Source: an uncultured Lachnospiraceae bacterium (GTDB taxonomy: Bacteria > Bacillota > Clostridia > Lachnospirales > Lachnospiraceae). Taken from it: 64,000 bases of DNA. The notes under the pieces are model-generated. The model was given only the letters and a program-made list of their open reading frames with translations. It was not told where the DNA came from and ran no database searches. Location of the stretch: the NCBI GenBank assembly GCA_946566685.1, contig CAMNXA010000008.1, forward strand, positions 45,290 to 109,289, in the 5' to 3' direction. Positions 52,065 through 60,557 of the stretch are shown piece after piece. Within the stretch, counting starts at the first letter, position 1; each line of letters opens with the position of its first letter. A program made the translations under genes and the position numbers.

Positions 52065-53372
52065 ATGGAAGGACAGTTGAAAAGTGGAACTATCCTGACC
52101 TCTGAAAGCGGTAATGTATATACAGTCAAACAGATGCTCGGGGCCGGCGGCCAGGGGGAAGTATATGCAGTAGAGGCCGAGCATAAGTTGTATGCCCTGA
52201 AATGGTATTATAAGAATACAGCCACCAGGAATCAGAAGGAAATCCTGGATAACCTCATCCAGAGCGGGCCGCCGGATGCTTCTTTCCTGTGGCCGCAGGA
52301 TATGATATTCAGAGCATACGGGGAATCCTTTGGCTACATTATGCCTCTTCGGCCGAAAAATTACAGAAGCATAGTGGATATGATGAAGAGAAAGGCGGAA
52401 CCTTCCTTCTATTGTCTGTGCAGAGCCGCTTATCATCTGACGAAAGGGTATCATGCGCTGCACGGAAAAGGATACAGCTACCGGGATATCTCTTTTGGCA
52501 ATGTGTTCTTTGATCCCGATACGGGTGATGTTCTGATCTGTGATAATGACAATGTTTCTTACAACGGGGCAAAGACCGGGGTGTATGGCACACCGCGGTT
52601 TATGGCGCCTGAGATTGTGACGGGCAAGGCAAAGCCTTCCAGGAATACGGATCTGTTTTCTCTGGCAGTCCTGCTTTTCTATATGTTTATGTTGAACCAC
52701 CCTCTGGAGGGCAGGAGAGAGGCCAGAATCAAATGCATGGATATTCATGCCATGAACATGCTGTATGGCACGGATCCTCTGTTTATCTTTGATCCGGATG
52801 ATAAAGACAACAGACCTCTTGCCGGTTATCAGGATAACGCCCTTATTTTCTGGGAACTGTATCCACAGCAGCTGAGGGATCTGTTTACCACATCTTTCAC
52901 CGTAGGACTTCAGCAGCCCAATCGCCGGATCACGGAGGGCAAATGGATGGAAACCTTTGCAAATCTCATGTCTGGTATTATTACCTGTCCCAATTGCGGC
53001 TGTGAGGTGTTTTATGATGCGCAGAAGGAAGCAGACGGCGTGGCACATACCTGCTGGGGCTGTCAGAAAGCGGTGATGGTCCCGCCTAAGATTGTGATCG
53101 GCAGGAGCACGATACTTTTGATGTCCAATACGAAGTTATATAAACATCATATAGAGGGCAATTATGATATGGAGACCATAATCGGTGAAGTGGTGCAAAA
53201 TCCCAATAATCCGAAATTATGGGGAATCCGAAATCTGTCCGGAGATAACTGGACATACAGGAAGGCGGATGGGACACAGGTGCCTGTGCCGCAGGGCCGG
53301 TCGGCGGCAATCGTCAAAGATACCAGGATTGACTTCGGTCAGCTGACAGGAGAATTTTATGGAGGAGCATGA
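52065..53372 (+). CDS. Ser/Thr protein kinase-like protein with C-terminal zinc ribbon (TerY-P type)
   Basis: The 435-residue protein has a protein-kinase domain (about 18-300). The Gly loop is MLGAGGQGEVYAVE and the ATP Lys is Lys46 (YALKWYY). The catalytic loop is YRDISFGNVFF (Asp141, Asn146, with Tyr in place of His). A DND metal-binding motif replaces DFG (ICDNDNV). RFMAPEIV is the APE motif. A zinc ribbon follows (Cys308, 311, 330, 333), and then a beta-rich domain of unknown kind. The order kinase, vWA, PP2C fits the TerY-P triad. ATG 52065 follows GGGAG by nine bases. Substrates are unknown, and the vWA or the LRR protein is a natural guess. Confidence 0.88.
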   Translation: MEGQLKSGTILTSESGNVYTVKQMLGAGGQGEVYAVEAEHKLYALKWYYKNTATRNQKEILDNLIQSGPPDASFLWPQDMIFRAYGESFGYIMPLRPKNYRSIVDMMKRKAEPSFYCLCRAAYHLTKGYHALHGKGYSYRDISFGNVFFDPDTGDVLICDNDNVSYNGAKTGVYGTPRFMAPEIVTGKAKPSRNTDLFSLAVLLFYMFMLNHPLEGRREARIKCMDIHAMNMLYGTDPLFIFDPDDKDNRPLAGYQDNALIFWELYPQQLRDLFTTSFTVGLQQPNRRITEGKWMETFANLMSGIITCPNCGCEVFYDAQKEADGVAHTCWGCQKAVMVPPKIVIGRSTILLMSNTKLYKHHIEGNYDMETIIGEVVQNPNNPKLWGIRNLSGDNWTYRKADGTQVPVPQGRSAAIVKDTRIDFGQLTGEFYGGA

Positions 53373-54544
53373 CAACGGGTATGGAAGACGACAGAGTTTT
53401 GGCGGGCATGATACAGGACTATCCCGATGCACTTTCCGATAGAAGGAAGCTGCAGGCTCTTCTTCTGGACTTTTTCCCCCAGGACAGACGGAAGCGGAAT
53501 CTGCTGCTGATTGTCTTCGATGAGGGTATTGTGCAGGAGATGAGAGGTTTTAAGCAGGTTGATAAGATGACGCTGCACCGGTTTGTCAGATCCATTGAAC
53601 TGGGATATGACATCAGGACGAAAAGCGCCGAGGCCGCCGTCACGGCGTGGGTGAAAGCCATGGGTCTGTCGATGGATGAAACAAAGGAGCAGGTAGCCTC
53701 GGTGAGCAGGCAGGATTCTGTTGCCGAGAAAGAGTGGGTTCCCTGTGAGAGCGACAGTATCTATGAATACGAGGAGACGCCGAGAGGTCTTAGGATTCTG
53801 AAATTTGCTGATTTTGACGAGCCTGTGGTGGTGATTCCCAATATCATTGAAGGGAAAAAGGTATGCGCGGTCGGAAATTATGCTTTTAAAGGCTGCGTGG
53901 GCATTGAGAAGATTGTGATTTCCGAAGGCATCGAGATCTTGGGAAACGGTGTGTTTTTAAATTGCAGGGAATTAAAAGAGGTGGTGCTGCCCCGGTCTTT
54001 GCGCTGTATCGGAAACACAGACCCTACGGGCTGCCCCAAAATCCTGGGCAGTCTGACCAAATATGAGGGCGCTTTTGAATACAGTGGCCTGGAGGAGGTT
54101 ACCGTACCGGACAGCGTGAAATATATCGGAGAGAACAGCTTTGCCGGCTGCGGGCAGCTTAAGCGGGCTGTATTGCCGGCCAAGTTAAAGGAAATACGGG
54201 AAAATACGTTCCGCTGGTGCAGGAGCCTGCGGGAAGTGGTATTCCCACAGGAACTGGAAGCCATCAGGATATCGGCTTTTGAGGGCTGTGACGTCCTGCG
54301 GACAGTTGATCTGCCGGAGGGAGTAACTGGTATAGAAGAAGGCGCCTTTGCAGGCTGTAAAGGCCTGGAAAGTATATATATACCGGATTCCGTTGTCGAG
54401 ATTGGCGGCGGAAAGGGGACTGGCTTTTTGAAAACTTTTGGGGAACCCGATGAGAGACATGAGAATTTTACAATCCGGTGTAATATGGGTTCCTATGCGA
54501 TGCAGTATGCCAGGGCACAGCAGATCAGATGTGCAGAAGCGTAA
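53369..54544 (+). CDS. BspA-type leucine-rich repeat protein
   Basis: The 391-residue protein has an N-terminal helical region (about 1-110: LQALLLDFFPQDRRKRNLLL) that I cannot name firmly. A short linker follows and then five or six BspA-type (LRR_5) repeats from about 130 to 350, each of the form AF-x-GC-x-L-x-x-V-x-LP-x-x-L-x-x-I. No signal peptide is seen, so it appears to be cytoplasmic. It overlaps the kinase gene by 4 bases and sits inside the kinase-vWA-phosphatase module. That suggests it is a scaffold or substrate of the kinase. Both ATG 53369 and ATG 53381 are possible starts. Confidence 0.82.
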   Translation: MTTGMEDDRVLAGMIQDYPDALSDRRKLQALLLDFFPQDRRKRNLLLIVFDEGIVQEMRGFKQVDKMTLHRFVRSIELGYDIRTKSAEAAVTAWVKAMGLSMDETKEQVASVSRQDSVAEKEWVPCESDSIYEYEETPRGLRILKFADFDEPVVVIPNIIEGKKVCAVGNYAFKGCVGIEKIVISEGIEILGNGVFLNCRELKEVVLPRSLRCIGNTDPTGCPKILGSLTKYEGAFEYSGLEEVTVPDSVKYIGENSFAGCGQLKRAVLPAKLKEIRENTFRWCRSLREVVFPQELEAIRISAFEGCDVLRTVDLPEGVTGIEEGAFAGCKGLESIYIPDSVVEIGGGKGTGFLKTFGEPDERHENFTIRCNMGSYAMQYARAQQIRCAEA

Positions 54545-54562
54545 AGTGAAGGAGGAACGATT

Positions 54563-55276
54563 ATGGGAACAATGAAGAGACCGGGAGGAGAACTGGCCAG
54601 CAGACCGCTTCATTTTTTTTGGATTGTGGATTGTTCCGGTTCTATGTACGGGGAGAAGATTGGAACGGTGAATCATGCCATCCAGTCCACCATACCGGAG
54701 ATGGTATCGGCGGCGGAAAATAATCCGAATGCACAGCTGATGATCCGGACTTTGAAATTTTCTACCGGGGCATCCTGGGTGACCAGCAATCCCGTTAATG
54801 TGGAGGACTTTGCCTGGGACGATCTGGAAGCGGCGGGTGTGACCGATCTGGGGAAAGCTTTTGAACTTCTGGCGGCGCAGCTTACCATTCCCCCGATGTC
54901 AGACAGGGCGCTTCCGCCAGTACTGGTGCTTTTGTCGGATGGACAGCCTACGGATGATTATAAGAAAGCGCTGGCGGAATTAAAGAAACTGCCCTGGGGT
55001 AAGAAGGCCGTCAAGATTGCCATCTCCATCGGACAAGATGCGGATGATACGGTGCTGGAGGAGTTTACGGGAAACAAAGAACTGGTATTGCAGGCCAATA
55101 ATGCGGCGGCCCTCACCAAGATGATCAAATGGGCATCCACGGCGGCCTCCCTGGTGTCAGCGCCGGCAAGTATCGCGGCGGATACGGCAGGACAGGAGGA
55201 GGCAGCGCCAATCATTGTCGATATGGGCGGCAGGATTCCAGATCTGGATGATATTGAAGAAGGTGATGTCTGGTAG
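54563..55276 (+). CDS. vWA domain protein, TerY-like
   Basis: The 237-residue protein is a stand-alone von Willebrand factor A domain with a full MIDAS site: DxSxS in IVDCSGSMYG (Asp23, Ser25, Ser27), Thr94 in GVTDLGKAF and Asp126 in LLSDGQPTDDY. TerY-type proteins have this layout. Such metal-dependent domains bind protein partners. The tail (about 205-237) is Ala/Asp-rich. It starts 18 bases after the LRR gene with a GGAGG ribosome site and belongs to the TerY-P-like module. Confidence 0.9.
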   Translation: MGTMKRPGGELASRPLHFFWIVDCSGSMYGEKIGTVNHAIQSTIPEMVSAAENNPNAQLMIRTLKFSTGASWVTSNPVNVEDFAWDDLEAAGVTDLGKAFELLAAQLTIPPMSDRALPPVLVLLSDGQPTDDYKKALAELKKLPWGKKAVKIAISIGQDADDTVLEEFTGNKELVLQANNAAALTKMIKWASTAASLVSAPASIAADTAGQEEAAPIIVDMGGRIPDLDDIEEGDVW

Positions 55277-55290
55277 AAAGGATGCTGCAT

Positions 55291-56148
55291 ATGATACCAA
55301 ATGTATTCGGTGCATCTGTACAGGGCGCCTCCCATATACGAAGCGGCAGGGAGTGTCAGGACAGTCATAAAAAGATTGTCAGGGAATCAGGTTCAGTGAT
55401 TCTGGCAGTGGCGGACGGTCATGGAAGCGAATCCTGTCCTTACAGTAAGACAGGCTCCTATGCGGCAGTCAATGTGTTTTGCAAAATACTGGGAGATTAT
55501 CTGGATACCTATGCCGGACAGCCAGAGATGCTCTTTACCTTTTTGAAGCGGGAGGGCGATACCAAGTTAGCGCAGGAGATTGATGCGGAATGGAAGCGCA
55601 GGATACTGCGGCTTCATACCAAATGTAAGCGCGAAATTCCGCCGGAGGCAGAGCAAGACAGGAAAAAAGAGGCGATTTATAAACTATATGGCAGTACGCT
55701 GCTGGGACTGGTGCTCACAGAAGACTTTCTCTTTGCTTTTCAGCTTGGTGACGGAGATATTGTGAAGGTATCAAAGAACGGGGTATACCATATCATTGAG
55801 GGGGATAAGATCCTCGGCACGGAAACCCATTCCTTAAGCAAGGCAGAATCCTGGAAAAAGGCGGTTACTTTGATCAGGAAACGAGAAGAAAAGGAGAGGC
55901 AGCCGGTCATGTACATGCTCTCCTCGGACGGCCTTTCCAACAGTTATAAAAACGATGAGGAATTCGAGAAGACCTGTATGGATTATTATCTGCTGCTCCA
56001 GGAACATGGTGCCAAGGCCGTCTCCGATCAGTTGAAAACGTGGCTTCAGGAGACCAGTGAATTAGGAAGCGGTGACGATATTACGGCACTGTTTGCCTAT
56101 GAAGAAGTGGGGGTTATAGATTATGGAAGCACGGATTGCCCTGTGTAA
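55291..56148 (+). CDS. PP2C-type Ser/Thr phosphatase
   Basis: The 285-residue protein has the PP2C fold: RECQDSH (Asp24), LAVADGHGSESCPYSK (Asp42, the metal-bound Asp-Gly) and a late SGDDITALFAY-type Asp pair (GSGDDITALF). An insert with basic and acidic helices lies between about 85 and 130. It should remove phosphates from the kinase targets or from the kinase itself. I place the start at ATG 55291 because the ATG at 55282 directly touches GAAAGG. Its end overlaps the TerY-C-type gene by 26 bases. Confidence 0.9.
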   Translation: MIPNVFGASVQGASHIRSGRECQDSHKKIVRESGSVILAVADGHGSESCPYSKTGSYAAVNVFCKILGDYLDTYAGQPEMLFTFLKREGDTKLAQEIDAEWKRRILRLHTKCKREIPPEAEQDRKKEAIYKLYGSTLLGLVLTEDFLFAFQLGDGDIVKVSKNGVYHIIEGDKILGTETHSLSKAESWKKAVTLIRKREEKERQPVMYMLSSDGLSNSYKNDEEFEKTCMDYYLLLQEHGAKAVSDQLKTWLQETSELGSGDDITALFAYEEVGVIDYGSTDCPV

Positions 56149-56470
56149 ATGTAAAGAAGGAAGAAACATTTATGGAGTCCGCTTTGAAAAGCTGGAAGAC
56201 GGATGGAAATATACCTGGGCGTTTCCGGTAAAGGAGGCGGCCGCCAGGAGGGAACACTATGACCAGACAAAGATTGTCGGGCAGATCGTTCCTGACAGTG
56301 GATATCCGGGCTGTCCCTATTGCCGTACCAAAGATTTCGTCATCTGTAATTGTGGCAAATTGAACTGTCATAATGGGAATGATTCTCATTTTACCTGCAA
56401 CTGGTGCGGTCTGTCCGGGACGCTGGGCAGCTATGACGGTTCGGGATTTGGCTCCGGCGGGGATATATAG
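56123..56470 (+). CDS. TerY-C-like zinc-binding protein (115 aa)
   Basis: The 115-residue protein begins with an N-terminal part (RIALCKCKEGRNIYGVRFEK) that ends in a Trp-rich segment. It continues with a Cys-rich metal-binding unit: Cys64/67 (YPGCPYC), Cys75/77 (ICNCG), Cys82 and Cys92/95 (TCNWCG). A Gly-rich tail follows. This is the TerY-C metal-binding arrangement, usually fused to TerY or PP2C proteins and here a separate gene. It overlaps the phosphatase gene by 26 bases, so the two are surely translated together. Confidence 0.75.
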   Translation: MEARIALCKCKEGRNIYGVRFEKLEDGWKYTWAFPVKEAAARREHYDQTKIVGQIVPDSGYPGCPYCRTKDFVICNCGKLNCHNGNDSHFTCNWCGLSGTLGSYDGSGFGSGGDI

Positions 56471-56524
56471 ATTGTGTAGAGAAGCAAGTAATCAGATATT
56501 GTATGGAGAAGCAAGTAATCAGAT
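56471..56524 (+). repeat. 27-bp tandem duplication
   Basis: Two copies of a 27-base unit (56471-56497 and 56498-56524) differ at three positions near the 5' end. Each ends in GAGAAGCAAGTAATCAGAT. The duplication lies in the gap between the zinc protein and the aldo/keto reductase gene, just upstream of the latter's ribosome site. Confidence 0.85.
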
Positions 56525-56541
56525 TGGGAAGGGAGATTAAT

Positions 56542-57567
56542 ATGCAGACAGTGAGACTGGGAAAGACAGAGATTGTGACAAATAAAAATGCCTTCGGGGC
56601 ATTGCCGATTCAGAGAATATCGGACGAGGAGGCGGTGAAGCTTCTCCGTAAGGCTTATGAGAACGGGATGACCTTTTTTGATACGGCAAGATGGTATTCG
56701 GACAGTGAGCATAAAGTGGGACTTGCCTTTGAGGGCATGAGAGAGAAAGTATTTATTGCCACCAAGACAGGAGCAAAGGATGCGGAAGGCTTCTGGAAAG
56801 ATCTGGAGACCAGCCTGACAGAATTAAAGACGGATTATATTGACCTTTATCAGTTCCATAATCCGGCGTTTGTTCCCAAACCGGGTGACGAGAGCGGCCT
56901 GTATGATGCGGCCCTGCAGGCAAAGGAACAGGGGAAAATCCGTCATATCGGCATCACCAATCATCGTCTGGCAGTGGCTCATGAGGCAATTGACAGCGGG
57001 CTTTATGAGACATTACAGTTCCCCTTCTGTTATCTGGCAACTGAGAAAGATATCGAACTGGTGGAGAAATGCAAGACGGCGGACATGGGATTCATCGCCA
57101 TGAAAGCGTTATCCGGCGGCCTGATCACCAATTCGGCGGCGGCTTATGCGTATCTGGCTCAGTATGACAATGTCCTGCCTATCTGGGGCGTACAGAGAGA
57201 GACGGAACTGGATGAATTCTTATCCTATATTGAGAATCCGCCGGTTATGACACAGGAGATAGAAGCGCTGATCCGGAAGGACAGAGAGGAACTTTTGGGC
57301 GAGTTTTGCAGAGGTTGTGGGTATTGTATGCCTTGTCCGGTGGGAATTGAGATCAATACCTGTGCGAGAATGTCCCTGCTGCTTCGCCGTTCTCCTTCCG
57401 CAGGACATTTAAGTCCCGAAGGCCAGGAGATGATGATGAAGATTGAAAAGTGCCTGCACTGTAACCAGTGTAAGGGGAAATGTCCTTACGGTTTGGATAC
57501 GCCCACACTTTTGGAGAAGAATCTGGAAGATTACAAGAACGTGCTGGCGGGTAAGGTGCAAGTGTAA
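56542..57567 (+). CDS. Aldo/keto reductase with ferredoxin-type domain
   Basis: The 341-residue protein has an AKR barrel (MTFFDTARWYSDSEHKVG with Asp/Tyr, TKTGAKDAEGFW, DLYQFHNP) and a C-terminal Fe-S part: CRGCGYCMPCPVGIEINTC and CLHCNQCKGKCP. Such AKR-ferredoxin fusions are common in clostridia. They may couple carbonyl reduction to ferredoxin. Substrate unknown. Its start at 56542 has GGGAAGGGAG upstream. It lies behind the TerY-P-like module and may or may not belong to it. Confidence 0.9.
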   Translation: MQTVRLGKTEIVTNKNAFGALPIQRISDEEAVKLLRKAYENGMTFFDTARWYSDSEHKVGLAFEGMREKVFIATKTGAKDAEGFWKDLETSLTELKTDYIDLYQFHNPAFVPKPGDESGLYDAALQAKEQGKIRHIGITNHRLAVAHEAIDSGLYETLQFPFCYLATEKDIELVEKCKTADMGFIAMKALSGGLITNSAAAYAYLAQYDNVLPIWGVQRETELDEFLSYIENPPVMTQEIEALIRKDREELLGEFCRGCGYCMPCPVGIEINTCARMSLLLRRSPSAGHLSPEGQEMMMKIEKCLHCNQCKGKCPYGLDTPTLLEKNLEDYKNVLAGKVQV

Positions 57568-57601
57568 GGGGTAAGCGTGTTTTAAAAATGGATGTGATAA
57601 T

Positions 57602-58045
57602 ATGGACTCTTTGAAACAAAAAAAGTTACGTATTATAAAAATAGTGGGGATAGCGCTGCCTGTGTTGCTGTGTATAGCAGTGGCGGGCGGCCTGTCCTTT
57701 TCTATATTACGGGGAGCCCTGCATCTGGATTTTTCTCAGGAGTATCGTCAGGTGGACGGCGTAGAGAAAATCAGGTTTCAGGATAAACGGGATCATAAGA
57801 TTTATGCCAGAACCTTCTGGGGACTGCGTCCTGTGGGAAAAGATGAGAGCAGTCAAAGCAATATACAGGACGTCAAGAAGACGGACGATAAGTATATTCT
57901 CTTCTGTGAGAAAGAATATGGCGTGAACGGTGGTTATTCTACGGATGAGGAATACTGTTATTATAAGGTGGTCGATATTGAGACCGGGGAGCAGTATACG
58001 GTCTATGCCGGATACCGGCAATGGTTTGATGTATACTGGGAATAA
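57602..58045 (+). CDS. Hypothetical membrane-anchored protein (147 aa)
   Basis: I do not recognise a family. There is a basic start (DSLKQKKLRIIKI), one membrane segment (about 14-38, VGIALPVLLCIAVAGGL) and an extracellular, Asp/Tyr-rich domain (EYRQVDGVEKIRFQDKRD, EYCYYKVVDIETGEQYTVY). The ATG has a poor ribosome site (GGATGTG). It converges with apbE, whose stop lies 65 bases further, and no terminator hairpin is obvious between them. Confidence 0.6.
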   Translation: MDSLKQKKLRIIKIVGIALPVLLCIAVAGGLSFSILRGALHLDFSQEYRQVDGVEKIRFQDKRDHKIYARTFWGLRPVGKDESSQSNIQDVKKTDDKYILFCEKEYGVNGGYSTDEEYCYYKVVDIETGEQYTVYAGYRQWFDVYWE

Positions 58046-58109
58046 GGAAAAGAGGCTGGAGGGAAGGGTATTTGCCTTGCATTGTTATCATTTATGGAAT
58101 GTCCTATTT

Positions 58110-59174
58110 TCATTGTAAGGAGAATCCGTCAGAAAAGTACTGTGTCCCATCCTTGGTGATCAGCATATATTCCACGTCCGGGAAATCTTCAAGAAAGAGC
58201 CGGCCTTTTTCCAGGCCCAGGCACATACAGGCGGTGGAGAGGATATCCGCTCTGGTGGAGGAGGGACAGAGAATGGACACTGCGGCCAACTCATTGTCCA
58301 CAGGATAACCTGTGGCGGTGTCCAGGATATGATGATAGAACACATCTCCTTCATAGAAACAGCGTTCATAAATGCCGGAGGTAACCATGGAAGTATCCCG
58401 GATCTCTACGGTACCAAGGGAGGTTCCTTCCGGTGAGAAGGGTTCCTGGATGCCGATACGGAATGGGCTGTGATCCGGTTTTTCGCCGATGACCAGCACA
58501 TTGCCGCCCAGACTGATACAGGCGCTGTGCACATTCCGGGAGAGCAGGTACTCTTTCATCTGATCTGCAATATATCCTTTGGCGACTGCGCCCAGATCGA
58601 TGGCAGCATCCGCATCACCCAGACTGACGGTGCTTTGGCCGGACTGTGTCGTTTCTTTCGTATCTGCGCAGCCAAGCCGGATATTTTGGTAGGAGACATG
58701 GGAGAGGGCTTCTTTGATGTCAGCTTCGGATGGCACTTTTGGATCGTCTTCGGAACCGAAAGGCCAGAGTTCGCTGACCGGACGGATGGTGGGATCCAGG
58801 GCGCCGTCTGTCATAACAGCATACTCGATCGCTGTCTCCAGAATGGATACTGTTTCCGCAGAGACAATGACGTCTTCGCCGCCGCCGTGGTTGATGTTCC
58901 ACACATCGGAACCTTCCACAGTTGCGCTGAAAAGTTGTTCATAAGTTTCGGCAAGTTCAAAACAGCCGTCCAGCACAGCGGTATCTTCCGTGTCATAGAG
59001 AGTAATCTGGATGACTGTATCAAAGTAGAAACCGGTACGGGAGATGGGTTCTGCGTTTCGTTTACAGCCGGTGAAGCATAAACATGCTGTGCCAAAGAGG
59101 ATAAGGCAGAGGCACAGCTGTGAAATTCTATGAATTCTATGAAGTTTGGCCATTGATTTTTTCTGGGATTTCAT
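58110..59174 (-). CDS. apbE: FAD:protein FMN transferase ApbE
   Basis: The 354-residue lipoprotein precursor has a hydrophobic N-terminus and lipobox FTGC (about 33-36). ApbE motifs are GAVAKGYIADQM, ISLGGNVLVIGEK and HHILDTATGYPVDN. It transfers FMN from FAD to Thr in the D-x-x-[S/T]-G-A-T sites of RnfG and RnfD, both of which are encoded in this window (168-174 of RnfG, 145-151 of RnfD). The gene is on the opposite strand and 6 kb from the rnf operon. The ribosome site AGTCAGGAATG is weak but present. Confidence 0.93.
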   Translation of the reverse strand: MKSQKKSMAKLHRIHRISQLCLCLILFGTACLCFTGCKRNAEPISRTGFYFDTVIQITLYDTEDTAVLDGCFELAETYEQLFSATVEGSDVWNINHGGGEDVIVSAETVSILETAIEYAVMTDGALDPTIRPVSELWPFGSEDDPKVPSEADIKEALSHVSYQNIRLGCADTKETTQSGQSTVSLGDADAAIDLGAVAKGYIADQMKEYLLSRNVHSACISLGGNVLVIGEKPDHSPFRIGIQEPFSPEGTSLGTVEIRDTSMVTSGIYERCFYEGDVFYHHILDTATGYPVDNELAAVSILCPSSTRADILSTACMCLGLEKGRLFLEDFPDVEYMLITKDGTQYFSDGFSLQ

Positions 59175-59252
59175 GATTCATTCCTGACTTTCTGACGGTT
59201 CCAATTTCTGACAAGTTGCCAATTTTCTCATAACATGATACCATAAATATAC

Positions 59253-59264
59253 CATTGGCCAATG
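59253..59264. promoter_or_regulatory. 12-bp palindrome between apbE and lysozyme gene
   Basis: CATTGGCCAATG is a perfect palindrome. It overlaps the probable -35 box of apbE (TTGGCC read on the - strand, then TGG-TATCAT as extended -10). CCATA and TATGG flank it symmetrically, so it looks like an operator. Confidence 0.5.
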
Positions 59265-59378
59265 TATATGGCAAATAAGTTTTACTGTTGTATTTGTATA
59301 GCAGAAGACATCCGGGTGACTGTTTGGAAGTTACAGGGTGAGATTTTAGATACCGAATATCTGGCAGGGAGGAATAAT

Positions 59379-60557
59379 ATGAGATTACCAGGCGAAGAAG
59401 AATCCGGGGGCATGGGACCGGCCGTGATTTATATGGTCATAGGCGTGTCAGCGTTTGTGTTGATTACACTTTTTATGGTATTCCAGAATAATGACCGAAA
59501 GAACAGCGGCAGCGAATATTTAAAGGAGGTACAGAAACAGCAGGAAGAAGCGGCAGCATTGGAACTGGTGGAGGAACAGCAGGAAGAGGAAGCGGCACCC
59601 AAATTGCGTGCGGAGGATCTGGATTTTTGGGATATGTATCCGGTGGAAGGAGAAGAAGCCGAGACAATGGTTGGAGCGGGAAATGACTCTGACAAGAAAG
59701 CAGGTGAGAAATCCTCTTATACCGAGAAAGCGGAGAAAGAGCGGGAAGAACAGAGGCAGAAGGAAGAGGAAGTCAGAAACGACCCGGCCACGGATGGAAA
59801 GCACACTCTGATTACGAACCGTAATGGGGAGGAAGAGTGGGTATTGATCAGTCCGTATCTGACCAAGAATACCATTGATTTTACCAAGATAGAGGAGAAA
59901 GCCGGTCTCAAACGTTATATGGAAAACGGCAGGGACACATCCTATACAGGGGTGGATATCTCCAAACATACCGGAAAAGTTAACTTTACGAGTATGAAAG
60001 CGGCCGGGGTCGATTATGTCATGATCCGTCTCGGAAGCCGGGGTTACAGTACCGGTCAGATTTCATTAGATGAGAATTTCAAGGAAAATATAGAAGGCGC
60101 AATCGAAGCGGAACTGGATATTGGGGTGTATTTCTATTCTCAGGCAGTTTCCCCGGAGGAGGCTATACAGGAAGCCAATTTTGTGATTCAGAATCTGGAG
60201 CCTTACCGGGCGCACGTGAAGTATCCGGTTGCATTTGATATGGAATATGTGTCCAATGATAAATCCAGGATTGAGGGACTGAGCCGTGAGGACAAGACGA
60301 CTGTGACGGCCACCTTTGCAGAAGGCATCAAGGTGGCAGGATATGTACCGATGATCTATGGGGGCAAGGAGTGGCTGATCAAGGAGATTGACTTGGCGAA
60401 GCTGCAAGATTATGATGTGTGGCTCTCCCAGGAAGGAGATATCCCGGATTATCCTTATCTGTATACCATGTGGCAGTATGATACCAACAGCGTGTTAAAC
60501 GGCATTGACGGCGGTGCGGATCTGAATATCTGCTTCGTAAACTATTCTGAGCGATAA
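59379..60557 (+). CDS. GH25-family lysozyme-like cell-wall hydrolase
   Basis: The 392-residue protein has a short N-terminal tail, one membrane segment (about 13-35), a long acidic Glu/Lys coiled-coil linker (about 45-165) and a GH25 domain (about 190-390). The catalytic region is GVDISKHTGKVNFTSM and FDMEYV with the Asp-x-Glu pair. It should cleave the glycan strands of peptidoglycan and is anchored at the outer face of the membrane. ATG 59379 follows GGGAGG by six bases. The in-frame start at 59262 has no such site. The gene overlaps the - strand AP2-like gene by 16 bases at the 3' end. Confidence 0.88.
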   Translation: MRLPGEEESGGMGPAVIYMVIGVSAFVLITLFMVFQNNDRKNSGSEYLKEVQKQQEEAAALELVEEQQEEEAAPKLRAEDLDFWDMYPVEGEEAETMVGAGNDSDKKAGEKSSYTEKAEKEREEQRQKEEEVRNDPATDGKHTLITNRNGEEEWVLISPYLTKNTIDFTKIEEKAGLKRYMENGRDTSYTGVDISKHTGKVNFTSMKAAGVDYVMIRLGSRGYSTGQISLDENFKENIEGAIEAELDIGVYFYSQAVSPEEAIQEANFVIQNLEPYRAHVKYPVAFDMEYVSNDKSRIEGLSREDKTTVTATFAEGIKVAGYVPMIYGGKEWLIKEIDLAKLQDYDVWLSQEGDIPDYPYLYTMWQYDTNSVLNGIDGGADLNICFVNYSER

